Below, in pieces: positions 29,223-38,555 of a stretch of DNA of 64,000 nt. Each line of letters begins with the position of its first letter. Positions within the stretch are counted from its first letter, which is position 1. The position numbers and the translations under genes are program-made. Source of the stretch: Massilia eurypsychrophila (lineage in GTDB: Bacteria > Pseudomonadota > Gammaproteobacteria > Burkholderiales > Burkholderiaceae_D); NCBI RefSeq assembly GCF_002760655.1, contig NZ_PDOC01000015.1, forward strand, positions 62,001 to 126,000, written 5' to 3'. The notes under the pieces are model-generated. The model was not told the DNA's origin, made no database searches, and saw only the letters and a program-made list of their open reading frames with translations.

Positions 29223-30803
29223 TCAAGTCAGTACTTCGCTGCCGCCGACCGGTTCGGCCAGGTAAGCGCTCAGCCAGTCGAACACCTTGGCGGCGCCGGT
29301 TTCCACCTCGGCGCCAAAGCCGCGCTCGGCTAGCAAGGCGATGCCGTTGGTGTGCGCCAGCAGGCCGGGCGCCAGCTGCAGCACGCCGTCGCTGTCCAGC
29401 GTCACGCAGAACGGCGCCAGGCGATGTTCCAGCAGCGACGCCAGCACCAGGTTGTGCGACGAGACGAGCACCAGGCTGCTGGCGGCCAACACGTCAAGCA
29501 AGGCGGCGGCGGCCGACACCGACTCCAGGTGGTTGGTGCCGCGGAAGATCTCGTCGATGATATACGTTGCCGCGCGTGAACGGGAAGCGACCGCCAGCAA
29601 CTGCCTGGCGCGCTGCAGTTCGGCGATATACAGGCTCTCACCGCCGAGCAGCGAATCCTCGCTCTGCATGCTGGCATACACCGGCAGCATCGGCACGCTT
29701 GCCCGGCCGGCATAGCAGAACCCGAACGCGCGTGCCACCAGCAGGTTCAGCCCGATGGTGCGCAGCAGCGTGCTCTTGCCGATGCCGTTCTGGCCCGAGA
29801 TAAAGGCGCCCTTGCCCTGCAGCGCGATCGACAGCGCGGCCGGCGCCTGCAGCAGCGGATGCACTGCCCGATCGAGCACGATGGCGTCGTCGCGGCCGCG
29901 CTCGGCCCAGCACGTCACCGGCGTGGCCAGCAGGTGGCGCGCCAGCGCGACGTCGGCCTCCAGATTGGCGCAGCGCGTGTAACAGTCGCGCAGGAATGCG
30001 CGCTGGGCGCCGACGATCGCGATGCCCTTGAAGTAATGGCTGACGTTGGCCAGCACGAACCAGTCGAGGTAGGCCTGCATGCCGGGAACCAGGCTTACGC
30101 CCAGCGAACGTGCCAGGCTGCGGTTGACCTTGCCCGCGTGCGGCGCGGCGCCGGCGAAGTCGCGCAGCAGCGGATGCGGCAACGCGCCCAGCAGGCTGGT
30201 GGCGCGCAGCATCATTTGCACCGCGTGCATCGCGCGCTCCCAGGCGCTGACGCGCTGGTAGTAGCGAACCTGGATTGCCATCAGCTGGTACAGAAACAAT
30301 CCCGCGCCGAGCCATGCCGCCGGCGACAGCGCCACCGCGGCAATCGACGCCACCAGGCCGGCGAACAGCAGCCACAAGCTGCCGGACCATGCCGGTATCG
30401 GCGGCAAGGTGTCTTCGAACAGCAACGTGGCGATGTCGGTGTCGGCCGCGCGCAGTGGCGAAACGGCGCGCCGCAGGGCGTCGAGCTGCACAGGGTCGCT
30501 GGTGAGCAAACGCAGGCGTGCGGTCAGCGCGGCGCGCGGCGCGTCGTCCAGGCCGTCGCACAGGCGCTGGTGCAACACCTGCTTGCCGAAGATGCTGACC
30601 TCGCCGGCGACCATCGCAAAGTATGGATCGAGCAGCAGGCCTTGCCAGGTCGGCTGATCGACCGCGGCCTTGGCCGGATCGGCGCCAATGCGCTGCAGCT
30701 GGCCGATGTCGCTGGCGGTGAAGGGATAGTCGACCGGTTCGGGATCTGCCACATGGAACAGGGAACGGAGCAAAGCGGCCGCCTGGCGCAGATACATGGA
30801 CAT
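29223..30803 (-). CDS. Stand-alone MutS-like ATPase with membrane segment
   Basis: The start at ATG 30803 gives 526 residues. The C-terminal half is a MutS-type ABC ATPase: Walker A FISGQNGIGKSTLLRTIGLN, a Q/S-loop region MQSEDSLLGGESLYIAEL, Walker B TYIIDEIFRGTNHLE, then the H-loop segment VLVSSHN. The N-terminal half lacks mismatch-binding domains and instead has a hydrophobic stretch (WLLFAGLVASIAAVALSPAAWLGAGLFLY) that may be membrane-embedded. It is therefore not mismatch repair MutS. Related MutS-domain proteins of unknown role are scattered in bacteria. Neighbours give no clear function. Confidence 0.82.
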   Translation of the reverse strand: MSMYLRQAAALLRSLFHVADPEPVDYPFTASDIGQLQRIGADPAKAAVDQPTWQGLLLDPYFAMVAGEVSIFGKQVLHQRLCDGLDDAPRAALTARLRLLTSDPVQLDALRRAVSPLRAADTDIATLLFEDTLPPIPAWSGSLWLLFAGLVASIAAVALSPAAWLGAGLFLYQLMAIQVRYYQRVSAWERAMHAVQMMLRATSLLGALPHPLLRDFAGAAPHAGKVNRSLARSLGVSLVPGMQAYLDWFVLANVSHYFKGIAIVGAQRAFLRDCYTRCANLEADVALARHLLATPVTCWAERGRDDAIVLDRAVHPLLQAPAALSIALQGKGAFISGQNGIGKSTLLRTIGLNLLVARAFGFCYAGRASVPMLPVYASMQSEDSLLGGESLYIAELQRARQLLAVASRSRAATYIIDEIFRGTNHLESVSAAAALLDVLAASSLVLVSSHNLVLASLLEHRLAPFCVTLDSDGVLQLAPGLLAHTNGIALLAERGFGAEVETGAAKVFDWLSAYLAEPVGGSEVLT

Positions 30804-30865
30804 TACTTGCTTTCGGCTTATGGTATTAGCGGAAATATTGTACTGCAGAATTGTTTGCTGCGGTC

Positions 30866-30951
30866 GCGGATGGGGCCGTGTACGATTGCCGGCACTGACC
30901 CCGGGGGTGCGGATGGGGCCGTGTACGATTGCCGGCACTGACCCCGGGGGT
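30866..30951. repeat. Perfect 43-bp tandem duplication
   Basis: A 43-base unit beginning GCGGATGGGGCCGTG at 30866 is repeated exactly from 30909 to 30951. It lies in the gap between the GGDEF/EAL gene and the MutS-like gene, and the second copy ends on the first base of the former gene's stop codon. Confidence 0.93.
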
Positions 30952-33293
30952 TAGACCGGTTCGAGGACGGGACGCAGATCCTGCAAGTCCTGCAGCGCCA
31001 GCGTGGCCGGATAGGCGTGCAGCAGCGCGATCAGGTTCGGCAGCGGCATCGGCCGGGCAAACAGGTAACCCTGCATGCCGGGCGCGCCGTTGGCGGCGAG
31101 GAACTCGGCCTGGGCGCGCGTCTCGACGCCCTCGGCCACCACGCGCAGGCCGAGGTGGCCGGCCATGGCGATGATCGATTGCACGATCGCGGTGCCGTTG
31201 GCGTCGCCCGGCGTGTCGCGAATGAAGCTGCGGTCGATCTTCAGCTCGTACAGCGGCATGCGCTTCAGATACGACAGGCTCGAATAGCCGGTGCCGAAAT
31301 CGTCGATCGACAAGCGGATGCCGAGGGCGGCCAGCTCGTGCATGCGGGCGATCGTCTCGTCGAGCTTTTCGATCAGCAACCCTTCGGTCACTTCGAAGAT
31401 CAACTGGTCGGCGGGCGTGCCGGTGTCGGCCAGGATCTCGCGCACCTGGGCGACGAAATCGGGCTGGCGAAATTGCGACGGGCTGACGTTGACCGACAGC
31501 GGCAGCGCGTGGCCGGCGCGCGACAGCTTCTGCCAGCAGTGGCAAGCCTGGCGCATCGCCCACTGCCCCAGCGGCACGATCAGGCCGGATTCTTCGGCGA
31601 CCGGGATGAACAGGTCGGGCGAGACGATGGCGCCGTCGGCGGTGCGCCAGCGCATCAGCAACTCGGCGCCGACCGGCACGCCGCGGCTGTCGACCTGCAA
31701 CTGCAGGTGCATCGCCAGTTCGCCATTGTCAAACGCGTCGGCCAGGTCGCGCTCCATCGTCAGGCGCCGCTCCACCTCGGCCTGCATGGTCGCTTCGAAG
31801 AACACGAAGCCGTTGCGCCCTTCCGCCTTGGCGCGGTACATCGCGGTGTCGGCTTCGCGCAGCAGGTCGTGCACCGTCTGGCCGGCCTTCGGCAGCAAGG
31901 TGACGCCGATGCTGGCCGACGAATTGTAGGACTGGCCGTCGATCTGGAAGCATTCGGTGATCGCGTGGCGGATCTTTTCGGCCACCACCAGCGCCGATTC
32001 GCTGGCGCCTGCCTTGTCGTGGCCCAGGTGCGCGAGCAGCACGACGAATTCGTCGCCGCCGATGCGCGCCACCGTGTCGCCCTTGCGCACCAGCCGCGAC
32101 AGGCGCTCGGCGGCATTGCGCAGCAGCGCGTCGCCGACCGCGTGGCCGCGCGCGTCGTTGATGTACTTGAAATGATCGAGGTCGATGAACATCACCGCGC
32201 CGAAGCCGGCGCCGGCCTGCGCGCTGGCCAGCAGCTGGTCGAGCCGCTCCATCAGCAGGCGCCGGTTCGGCAAGCCGGTCAGCACGTCGAAGAACGCCAG
32301 CCGGTGGATGTGCCCTTCGGACTTCTTGCGCTCGGTGATGTCGCGCCCGACGGCCACCCAGTGGGTGTTGTTGCCGCCTTCGTCGGCGAACGGCACCAGT
32401 TCCATCTCGACCCAGTATGGCGCGCCGGACTTGGTGTAATACATCAGCTCGGCGGTGACGGGCTCGGTGCGCGCCACCGCGGCGCCGATGCGCTCGATGA
32501 CGGCCGGGTCGGTGTCGGCGCCGCGCAGCATACGCCAGCTGTTGCCGATTACTTCGGCACGCTGGTAACCGGTGCGCCGTTCGAAGGCCTCGTTGACGAA
32601 GATGATCGGCTGCTCGGCGCCGCCTCCCTTGACGACCTTGGCAATCACCACCATGTCGTTCAGGCGCGCCACCGCCGCGGCGGTGAGGCGCAGTTCGGCG
32701 TTCAGGGTATGCAGCTCGTCCTTGCCGCGCTGCAGCGAACGAGCGAACATGCGCAAGTCCTCAAGCGAACGCTCGAGCCGTTGCAGCAAGATCGAGCACG
32801 ATGCGGTGATGATGGCGCCAATGAACAGGTAGTTCAGGGTAATCATCAGCGACGGCAGCAAGCCGTTCTCGGGCATGCCCGCCATGTGCATCTTCGCAAG
32901 ACCTGCGTAGCTGAGCACGAAAATGGTCAGCGCGCTCACGCCCAGGCACAGCATCGCGCTGCGCATGCCCAGCAAGGTGGCCGCCAGCAACGGCACCGAA
33001 AACAGATAGATCTGGCTGACCGGCCCGACCGTCATCATCAGGCCAACGCCAATGACGTAGATGATCGCGAGGAAGTTCAGCACCCGGATCGTGTAGGGAA
33101 TTTTCTTGAACCACCACAGCGCGCTTAGCCATGTCAGCGCGACCACGTCCATCACCACCACCGGCCACAGGCCTTCGGTGGCCAGCTGGATCATGCTCGG
33201 GATCGCCGTGAGCGTCCCCAGCGCCAGCACGATCGTCAAGAGCGAGGAAAATATCTGTCCGCGCCAATGCGCGATGTTGTCAAGCTTGTCCAA
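30951..33293 (-). CDS. Membrane PAS-GGDEF-EAL cyclic-di-GMP protein
   Basis: I favour TTG 33293, seven bases after GAAGG (780 residues); ATG 33365 (804 residues) also fits the frame. About six membrane helices form the N-terminus (from QIFSSLLTIVLALG). A PAS domain (VFVNEAF-type: IIFVNEAFERRTGYQ) follows near residue 260, then a diguanylate cyclase domain with an intact RIGGDEFVVLL, then a phosphodiesterase-type domain. In that domain the EAL signature reads ELL (GAELLMRW), while downstream metal-site segments FEVTEG, DDFGTGYSSL and LKIDRSFI are present. It probably senses a membrane or PAS signal and tunes c-di-GMP, often linked to polysaccharide production. Net activity is not predictable. 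Confidence 0.88.
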   Translation of the reverse strand: MDKLDNIAHWRGQIFSSLLTIVLALGTLTAIPSMIQLATEGLWPVVVMDVVALTWLSALWWFKKIPYTIRVLNFLAIIYVIGVGLMMTVGPVSQIYLFSVPLLAATLLGMRSAMLCLGVSALTIFVLSYAGLAKMHMAGMPENGLLPSLMITLNYLFIGAIITASCSILLQRLERSLEDLRMFARSLQRGKDELHTLNAELRLTAAAVARLNDMVVIAKVVKGGGAEQPIIFVNEAFERRTGYQRAEVIGNSWRMLRGADTDPAVIERIGAAVARTEPVTAELMYYTKSGAPYWVEMELVPFADEGGNNTHWVAVGRDITERKKSEGHIHRLAFFDVLTGLPNRRLLMERLDQLLASAQAGAGFGAVMFIDLDHFKYINDARGHAVGDALLRNAAERLSRLVRKGDTVARIGGDEFVVLLAHLGHDKAGASESALVVAEKIRHAITECFQIDGQSYNSSASIGVTLLPKAGQTVHDLLREADTAMYRAKAEGRNGFVFFEATMQAEVERRLTMERDLADAFDNGELAMHLQLQVDSRGVPVGAELLMRWRTADGAIVSPDLFIPVAEESGLIVPLGQWAMRQACHCWQKLSRAGHALPLSVNVSPSQFRQPDFVAQVREILADTGTPADQLIFEVTEGLLIEKLDETIARMHELAALGIRLSIDDFGTGYSSLSYLKRMPLYELKIDRSFIRDTPGDANGTAIVQSIIAMAGHLGLRVVAEGVETRAQAEFLAANGAPGMQGYLFARPMPLPNLIALLHAYPATLALQDLQDLRPVLEPV

Positions 33294-33633
33294 GGTGTGG
33301 CCTTCGAAAATCGCGCGCGGGCGATGACACCTTGCGTGTCGAGAATTTATATTGCCTGACGTCATGATAAAGCGAAAGCGCGCCCGACGTCCTTTCGATA
33401 CGCCATTTTTGTGGCTACAAGGGAACAAATTATCGTCGCGCAGTTAGCATTCGACGGTTTACTTCCCGGATAATTATTTGAACATTATTGTGATGCCGAC
33501 CATATCGGCGTGCGGGCACCGTCAGGTCGGTTGTATCGAAATATTGGCGCAGTAACAGGTATCATCCACGGCAGTCGAGTTGCGTGTGCAATGCAGACTG
33601 CCGTTTTCACTTATAAAAAACAGGAGATCCCAA
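33294..33633. other. Intergenic region between divergent GGDEF/EAL and M28 peptidase genes
   Basis: No convincing gene. If the GGDEF/EAL protein starts at 33365, 72 bases of it are coding. The middle (33470-33500) is AT-rich. A Shine-Dalgarno AGGAG (33622-33626) serves the peptidase's TTG start. No consensus promoter pair is strong enough to name. Confidence 0.5.
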
Positions 33634-35283
33634 TTGAAGAATGCCATCCTGCTGCCCCTGATGCTGGCCGCCTTCGCGGCGCACGCGCAGAACGCAAGCA
33701 CGTTTGATCCGCAACGCCTGTCGCAGCACGTCAAGGTGCTGGCGTCGGACGAATTTGAAGGACGCGCCCCGAACACGCCAGGCGAGACCAAAACGGTCGC
33801 CTACCTGGTCGAGCAATTCAAGGCCGCCGGCCTCAAGCCTGGCGGCGACATCGTCAAGGGCGCGCGCGGCTGGACGCAGGACGTGCCCCTCGGCCGTTTC
33901 GAAATCAAGGGTCCGGTCACGCTGACGCTCAAGGACGGCAAGAAGAGCGAAACGTTCAGCCAGGGCGAGCAAATGGCGGTGCGCGCGGCGATGAACGGCG
34001 CACGCCAGGTGCAATTCAAGGATGCGCCACTGGTATTTGTCGGATATGGCGTCAGCGCGCCGGAACGCCGCTGGGACGATTTCAAAGGCGCCGACCTGAA
34101 AGGCAAGCTGGCGGTCGTGCTGATCAATGACCCCGATTTCGAATCCGGCCAGGGCGACTTCGGCGGCAAGGCGATGACCTATTACGGCCGCTGGGGCTAC
34201 AAATACGAAGAGATGGCGCGCCGCGGAGCGCTCGGCACCATCATCGTGCACGAAACCGGCCCGGCATCGTACGGCTGGCCGACGGTGAAGAATTCGAACA
34301 CCAACGTGATGTACGACATCGTCCGCAAGGAGCCGGGCAAATCGCACGCGCCGATGGAAGCGTGGATCCAGCGCGACGTCATCGTCGACCTGTTCAAGCG
34401 CGCCGGCCTCGATTTCGAGGCGGCCAAGAAGCAGGCGCAAACGCGTGAATTCAAGCCGGTGCCACTGACCGGCATTACCTTGTCGGCCGGCTATGCCGTC
34501 GATGCGCAGGTCATCAAATCGAAAAACGTCGTGGCGCGTATCGAAGGCAGCGAGCGGCCGAAACAGACAGTGATCTACAGCGGCCACTGGGACCACCTCG
34601 GCATCGGCGCGCCAAACGCCAAAGGCGACAAGATCTATAACGGCGCGGTCGACAATGGCACCGGCCTGGCAGCGATGCTCGAACTGGCGCGCGCGTTTGC
34701 CAAAGCGCCGGCGCCCAAACGCAGCGTGGTATTTTTGGCGGTGACGGCGGAAGAAAAGGGTTTGCTCGGTTCCGAATACTACGCGGCCAATCCGATCTAT
34801 CCGCTGGCCGATACTGCCGGCGTGATCAACATGGATGCCCTGAGCCCGAACGGACCGGCGCGCACCTTCACCATTTCCGGCAACGCCAAACTCGATCTGC
34901 TCGATCAGCTCGTCACCAAGGCGCAGCAATGGAAACTGACGTATGCGCCCGATCCGAAGCCGGAAGCGGGTTACTTTTTCCGCTCCGATCACTTCCCGTT
35001 CGCCAAGCGCGGCGTGCCGGCCATTTCGTACGGCTCGGGGCGTGACTGGGTCGACGGCGGCGTGGCGGCCGGCGACGCCTCGGAAAAGGCGTACACCAAT
35101 AACGACTACCACCAGGCGTCGGACGAGTGGAGCGCGAAGTGGCCATTTACCGGCATGGCGCGCGATCTGGAAATCCTGTATGCGCTGGGCCGCGACCTGG
35201 CCGATTCAGGCGCATGGCCGAACTGGTCGCAGGACTCGGAGTTTCGCGTAGTGCGGGAAAAGACTGCCAGCCAACGCAAATAA
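33634..35283 (+). CDS. Secreted M28-family metallopeptidase with PA domain
   Basis: Start placed at TTG 33634, seven bases after AGGAG; it opens a textbook signal peptide (MKNAILLPLMLAAFAAHAQ) in a 549-residue product, whereas the ATG at 33580 puts a hydrophilic extension before it. A protease-associated (PA) region covers about residues 130-260 (VFVGYGVSAP). The zinc peptidase core has SGHWDHLGIG, NGAVDNGTGLAAMLELAR with the bridging aspartate, TAEEKGLLGSEYY with the catalytic glutamate pair, INMDALS and RSDHFPFAKRGVPA. It is likely a periplasmic or exported aminopeptidase. A hairpin (35290-35327) lies between it and the convergent cytochrome gene. Confidence 0.92.
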   Translation: MKNAILLPLMLAAFAAHAQNASTFDPQRLSQHVKVLASDEFEGRAPNTPGETKTVAYLVEQFKAAGLKPGGDIVKGARGWTQDVPLGRFEIKGPVTLTLKDGKKSETFSQGEQMAVRAAMNGARQVQFKDAPLVFVGYGVSAPERRWDDFKGADLKGKLAVVLINDPDFESGQGDFGGKAMTYYGRWGYKYEEMARRGALGTIIVHETGPASYGWPTVKNSNTNVMYDIVRKEPGKSHAPMEAWIQRDVIVDLFKRAGLDFEAAKKQAQTREFKPVPLTGITLSAGYAVDAQVIKSKNVVARIEGSERPKQTVIYSGHWDHLGIGAPNAKGDKIYNGAVDNGTGLAAMLELARAFAKAPAPKRSVVFLAVTAEEKGLLGSEYYAANPIYPLADTAGVINMDALSPNGPARTFTISGNAKLDLLDQLVTKAQQWKLTYAPDPKPEAGYFFRSDHFPFAKRGVPAISYGSGRDWVDGGVAAGDASEKAYTNNDYHQASDEWSAKWPFTGMARDLEILYALGRDLADSGAWPNWSQDSEFRVVREKTASQRK

Positions 35284-35289
35284 TGCGAA

Positions 35290-35327
35290 AGCGCCTCCAC
35301 TGTCGCGTGGTCGACGGCGGAGGCGCT
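35290..35327. terminator. Hairpin between convergent genes
   Basis: Nine-base perfect stem AGCGCCTCC / GGAGGCGCT with a 20-base loop between the M28 peptidase and the RoxA-like gene. There is no T-run, so it could be a factor-independent stop of modest strength or only an mRNA-end stabiliser. Confidence 0.4.
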
Positions 35328-37188
35328 AGGGAATAATGTTGCTGCCTTCCCTGCGCGCGCCTACCGCTTTCATGTACTCCACCAGCGCCCATCGCTGTGC
35401 GTCGGTAAAGCCGGCGTTGCCGTAATCGTGACCCAGGTTCGAATTGCCGGCAATCGCCTGGCCAGCCGTATCGTGCGTCCTGAACACGAAGCTGTTTTCA
35501 GCCGTTTCGCCGGTGACAAACCCGACTTTGACCGGATCGAACTCGCGCGAGCCGAGCCGGAACGAAGACGGCCGGCGCTCCAGCGGCAGCAGCAAGTCGT
35601 ACAGCGTTGGCACCGATCCATTGTGCAAGTACGGCGCGCTTGCCCACACTCCCGTCAGCGGACGGCCCTTGTACGCCATGCGCGAATCGTCGCTCAACGT
35701 CATGCAGCGTTGCAGCCGCTTCTCCTTGTCCGGCTCGAACAGGTCGTGGACCGCGCCCGCGTCTTCCAGCGACAGCGGCTTTCCCCAGTTGAAGAAACTC
35801 GCCGACACGAGAATCGTCTCCATATCCTGGCGATCGACGAAGGCATCGATGACGTCGTCGCGGCGATTAAAAATGGCGCCGATCACGGTGGTCCCCAGCA
35901 AATCGGACAGCTGCTCAATCTGGCCATAACGCCGGCCAATGAACAGGCGCTCGCGCGTGTTGTACAGTACGCCTGTGCGTGCCTGATATGCGTACGCGTT
36001 GCAGGCCATCCACGGATCGGTCCCTAGCGGCTTGGCGCCGAAAATGGGCGTGAGCGTGGCGGCAAAGCGCGTGCTCAGATCGTCGCGCGCGAGCACCTGG
36101 TGGCAGGACGCGCATCCGTTGGCCTGGTTGAAGAGACGCTTGCCGGCTTCCCATTTGCCGGCGTCGATCGGCGGCAGCGCATCGGGCCATGCCGGCGGCT
36201 TGAGTTTGCGCACCAGGGTGTCGAGCGTGAGCAGGTTCTTCACGTGGGCACTGCTCTGGTAGCCGTTGCGCGCGGTCGCCGTACCCGGAGCCGTGAAGGC
36301 CAGGTCGGCAAACACGCCCGTGACCTCGCCGACGTTCCTGCCAAGCGCGCCGATATCGATTGCACCGATACGTTGATTGGAGGCCATCCCATTCCACTGC
36401 ACCACATCGTGCTGCGACGTGTTCCACAGGATTGGATAGCTGACGGGGGCATCGGACGGATTGACCGGCTGGCCGGCGCCGCCCGTCTTCAGCAAGATCT
36501 TGTTGAAAATATGTCCGAACGCATCGACGCGCGCAAAACCATATTGCAGATCGGTGTGATTGACCTGCTCGACGCGATTCTGCCAGCGCAGCATCGACTC
36601 CACCGCGTCGCGCAACATGCTCCGGTTAGCCGCATCGTCCGCGCCGGCCAGCACCTGGCCGGAGAACCGGTCCCATTTGCGCTGGGCGCGCAGGGTCGTG
36701 GCAAGCGCAGCGTTCATCGATTGCATGAACGATTGGAAATCGGCCAGGGCCGGCGCGCCTTCGATGCGCATGCGCTTGCCCTTGAACGTGAGCTCGGCCG
36801 TGTGGCAGGCCGCGCAATTCATGCCAACCCAAGGTTCGCGCTCGCCCTGCCCCTTCTTCCAGCGCAGCCGGCTCACGTCCGAGAACATCCGGTCGCTCTG
36901 GTCGTCGACGACAAATCCCACCGGCAACGGCGTGGGATCGATCAGATACCGAAACGAATCAACATGGCTGGGCTGCAGGAAGGGCCGATCGACATCGTGC
37001 TGTTCGAGCGCCATCAGCCAGGCGCGCGGAATCAGCCGCGATCCCTGAGAAAGGCCGTACCATTGCGCCTTTTCGGCAATGGTCCAGCCCTGATCGACCG
37101 ACACCAGTTCGGTGGTGGTCACGGCGGCCGCGCCGAGTGCGGCAAGCGCGACGAGTACGCCGCCGAGGGAGACGTTGACGAAGCCCAT
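35326..37188 (-). CDS. RoxA-like dihaem c-type cytochrome (cytochrome c peroxidase-like)
   Basis: A 620-residue exported protein: an N-terminal hydrophobic helix (VSLGGVLVALAALGAAAV) and two CXXCH haem sites, CAACH (residues 125-129) and CASCH (359-363). The late segment GVWASAPYLHNGSVPTLYDL is shared by the RoxA-like dihaem family, which includes rubber oxygenase RoxA and many relatives of unknown role. It would bind two haems in the periplasm and act as an oxygenase, peroxidase or electron carrier. It is transcribed toward the M28 gene, and the PQQ-type sugar dehydrogenase gene lies about 100 bases upstream, a possible electron donor. Substrate unknown. Confidence 0.82.
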   Translation of the reverse strand: MGFVNVSLGGVLVALAALGAAAVTTTELVSVDQGWTIAEKAQWYGLSQGSRLIPRAWLMALEQHDVDRPFLQPSHVDSFRYLIDPTPLPVGFVVDDQSDRMFSDVSRLRWKKGQGEREPWVGMNCAACHTAELTFKGKRMRIEGAPALADFQSFMQSMNAALATTLRAQRKWDRFSGQVLAGADDAANRSMLRDAVESMLRWQNRVEQVNHTDLQYGFARVDAFGHIFNKILLKTGGAGQPVNPSDAPVSYPILWNTSQHDVVQWNGMASNQRIGAIDIGALGRNVGEVTGVFADLAFTAPGTATARNGYQSSAHVKNLLTLDTLVRKLKPPAWPDALPPIDAGKWEAGKRLFNQANGCASCHQVLARDDLSTRFAATLTPIFGAKPLGTDPWMACNAYAYQARTGVLYNTRERLFIGRRYGQIEQLSDLLGTTVIGAIFNRRDDVIDAFVDRQDMETILVSASFFNWGKPLSLEDAGAVHDLFEPDKEKRLQRCMTLSDDSRMAYKGRPLTGVWASAPYLHNGSVPTLYDLLLPLERRPSSFRLGSREFDPVKVGFVTGETAENSFVFRTHDTAGQAIAGNSNLGHDYGNAGFTDAQRWALVEYMKAVGARREGSNIIP

Positions 37189-37292
37189 CGCAATGCTCCC
37201 TCACGAATACAGCTGCTGCTGGAATACAGACTCACCCCCAGCCAGTGTAGCAAGAGCAGCATGTCGAGAGCATATACAGATCAGATAGGTAC

Positions 37293-38465
37293 TTATTTCG
37301 GGACGATGCGCAGCAGCCGTCCCTTGTCCTCGTCCGTCAGCGCGTACAGGTGGCCATCCGGTCCCTGCCGCACGTCGCGCACGCGGGCGCCAATGTCGAG
37401 CCGGTCCTGGCCCTGGACGTTGCCATCCTTGTCGAGCGCGATGCGGCGAATGTCGCTGCTGGCCAGGCCGCCACTGAACAGGCTGCCCTTCCACTGCGGG
37501 AACAGGTTGCCGGTGTACACGACCAGGCCCGACGGCCCCGGCGACGGCACCCACGCCACCTTCGGCCCGGTCATGCCCTTCACCACGCGCTGGCCGACCG
37601 GCTCGCCCGTCTTGTAATCGGCGCCGTAGCTTTGCAGCGGCCAGCCGTAATTCTGGCCCGCTTCGATGAGGTTCAGTTCGTCGCCGCCGCGCGGGCCGTG
37701 CTCGCTTGCCCAGATGCGGCCCGAGACCGGATCGCGCGCGATGCCCTGGATGTTGCGGTGGCCATAGGTCCAGATTTCAGGGCGCGCGCCGGGGCGGCTG
37801 GCCAGCGGATTGCCCGCCACCGGTTTGCCTTCGGCGGTCAGGTGCAGGATCGTGCCGTAGTGGGTGGCAAGATTTTGCGCCTGCTCGCGTGCCAGCCGAT
37901 CGCCGATGCGCTGCGGTGGATTGCCGCCGTCGCCGATGCTCATCAGGAGGGTGCCGTCAGGCAGGAACAGGATGCGCGAACCGAAATGCTGGCCGCCGCT
38001 CTTGCCCTGCTCGACGCGAAACAGCGTCTTGATGCCATGCACGCGCTTACCGTCGAACACGCCCTGGACCAGGATGGTGCGATTTTCGCTCGACGTGCCG
38101 AACGCCATCGTCATGTAGACGCGCGGATTGGCCTTGTCGGCCGGATGCAGCGCGATGTCGAGCAGCCCGCCCTGCCCGCTGGTGAACACTTCCGGCAGGC
38201 CTTCAAGCGCGATCTTTTGCAGCTGCTTGCCGTCTTGCAGATGCAGCGATCCGTCCTTGCTGGTGATCAGCGAGCGGCCGTCCGGCAAGAAGGCCAGGCC
38301 CCATGGCTTCGGGATGCCATCGACCACCGTTTCGGCGCGCCAGCCCGCTGCCGCCGGCGGCGCGGCGGTCGGTTCCAGCTGGGCAAAGGCGGAAGGCATG
38401 GTCGCCGCGGACAGCGCCAGCGTGGCGCCGGCGAACAAGGTTTTTCCCGATACAATTTTCATCAC
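37293..38465 (-). CDS. PQQ-dependent aldose sugar dehydrogenase-like protein
   Basis: A 390-residue periplasmic beta-propeller protein with a signal peptide ending near PSAFA. Family features: DGIPKPWGLAFLPDGRSLITSK, GLLDIALHP, MTMAFGTSSENRT, LPDGTLLMSIGDGGNPP, TYGHRNIQGIARDPVSGRI, SEHGPRGGDELNLIEAGQNY and the late LDIGARVRDVRQGPDGHLYA. These match the soluble glucose/sorbosone dehydrogenase group (YliI type), which oxidises aldoses with PQQ and calcium. No PQQ synthesis genes are in this window. The neighbour downstream on the same strand is a dihaem cytochrome, which could accept electrons. Confidence 0.92.
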   Translation of the reverse strand: MMKIVSGKTLFAGATLALSAATMPSAFAQLEPTAAPPAAAGWRAETVVDGIPKPWGLAFLPDGRSLITSKDGSLHLQDGKQLQKIALEGLPEVFTSGQGGLLDIALHPADKANPRVYMTMAFGTSSENRTILVQGVFDGKRVHGIKTLFRVEQGKSGGQHFGSRILFLPDGTLLMSIGDGGNPPQRIGDRLAREQAQNLATHYGTILHLTAEGKPVAGNPLASRPGARPEIWTYGHRNIQGIARDPVSGRIWASEHGPRGGDELNLIEAGQNYGWPLQSYGADYKTGEPVGQRVVKGMTGPKVAWVPSPGPSGLVVYTGNLFPQWKGSLFSGGLASSDIRRIALDKDGNVQGQDRLDIGARVRDVRQGPDGHLYALTDEDKGRLLRIVPK

Positions 38466-38555
38466 GTCTCCGATTGACTGAACTTAGCTAAATGGAATCG
38501 TACAGGAATATCCGGGACCGACGAGCACCGTGCACCTTTCAGCCGCCGCGCTAGC

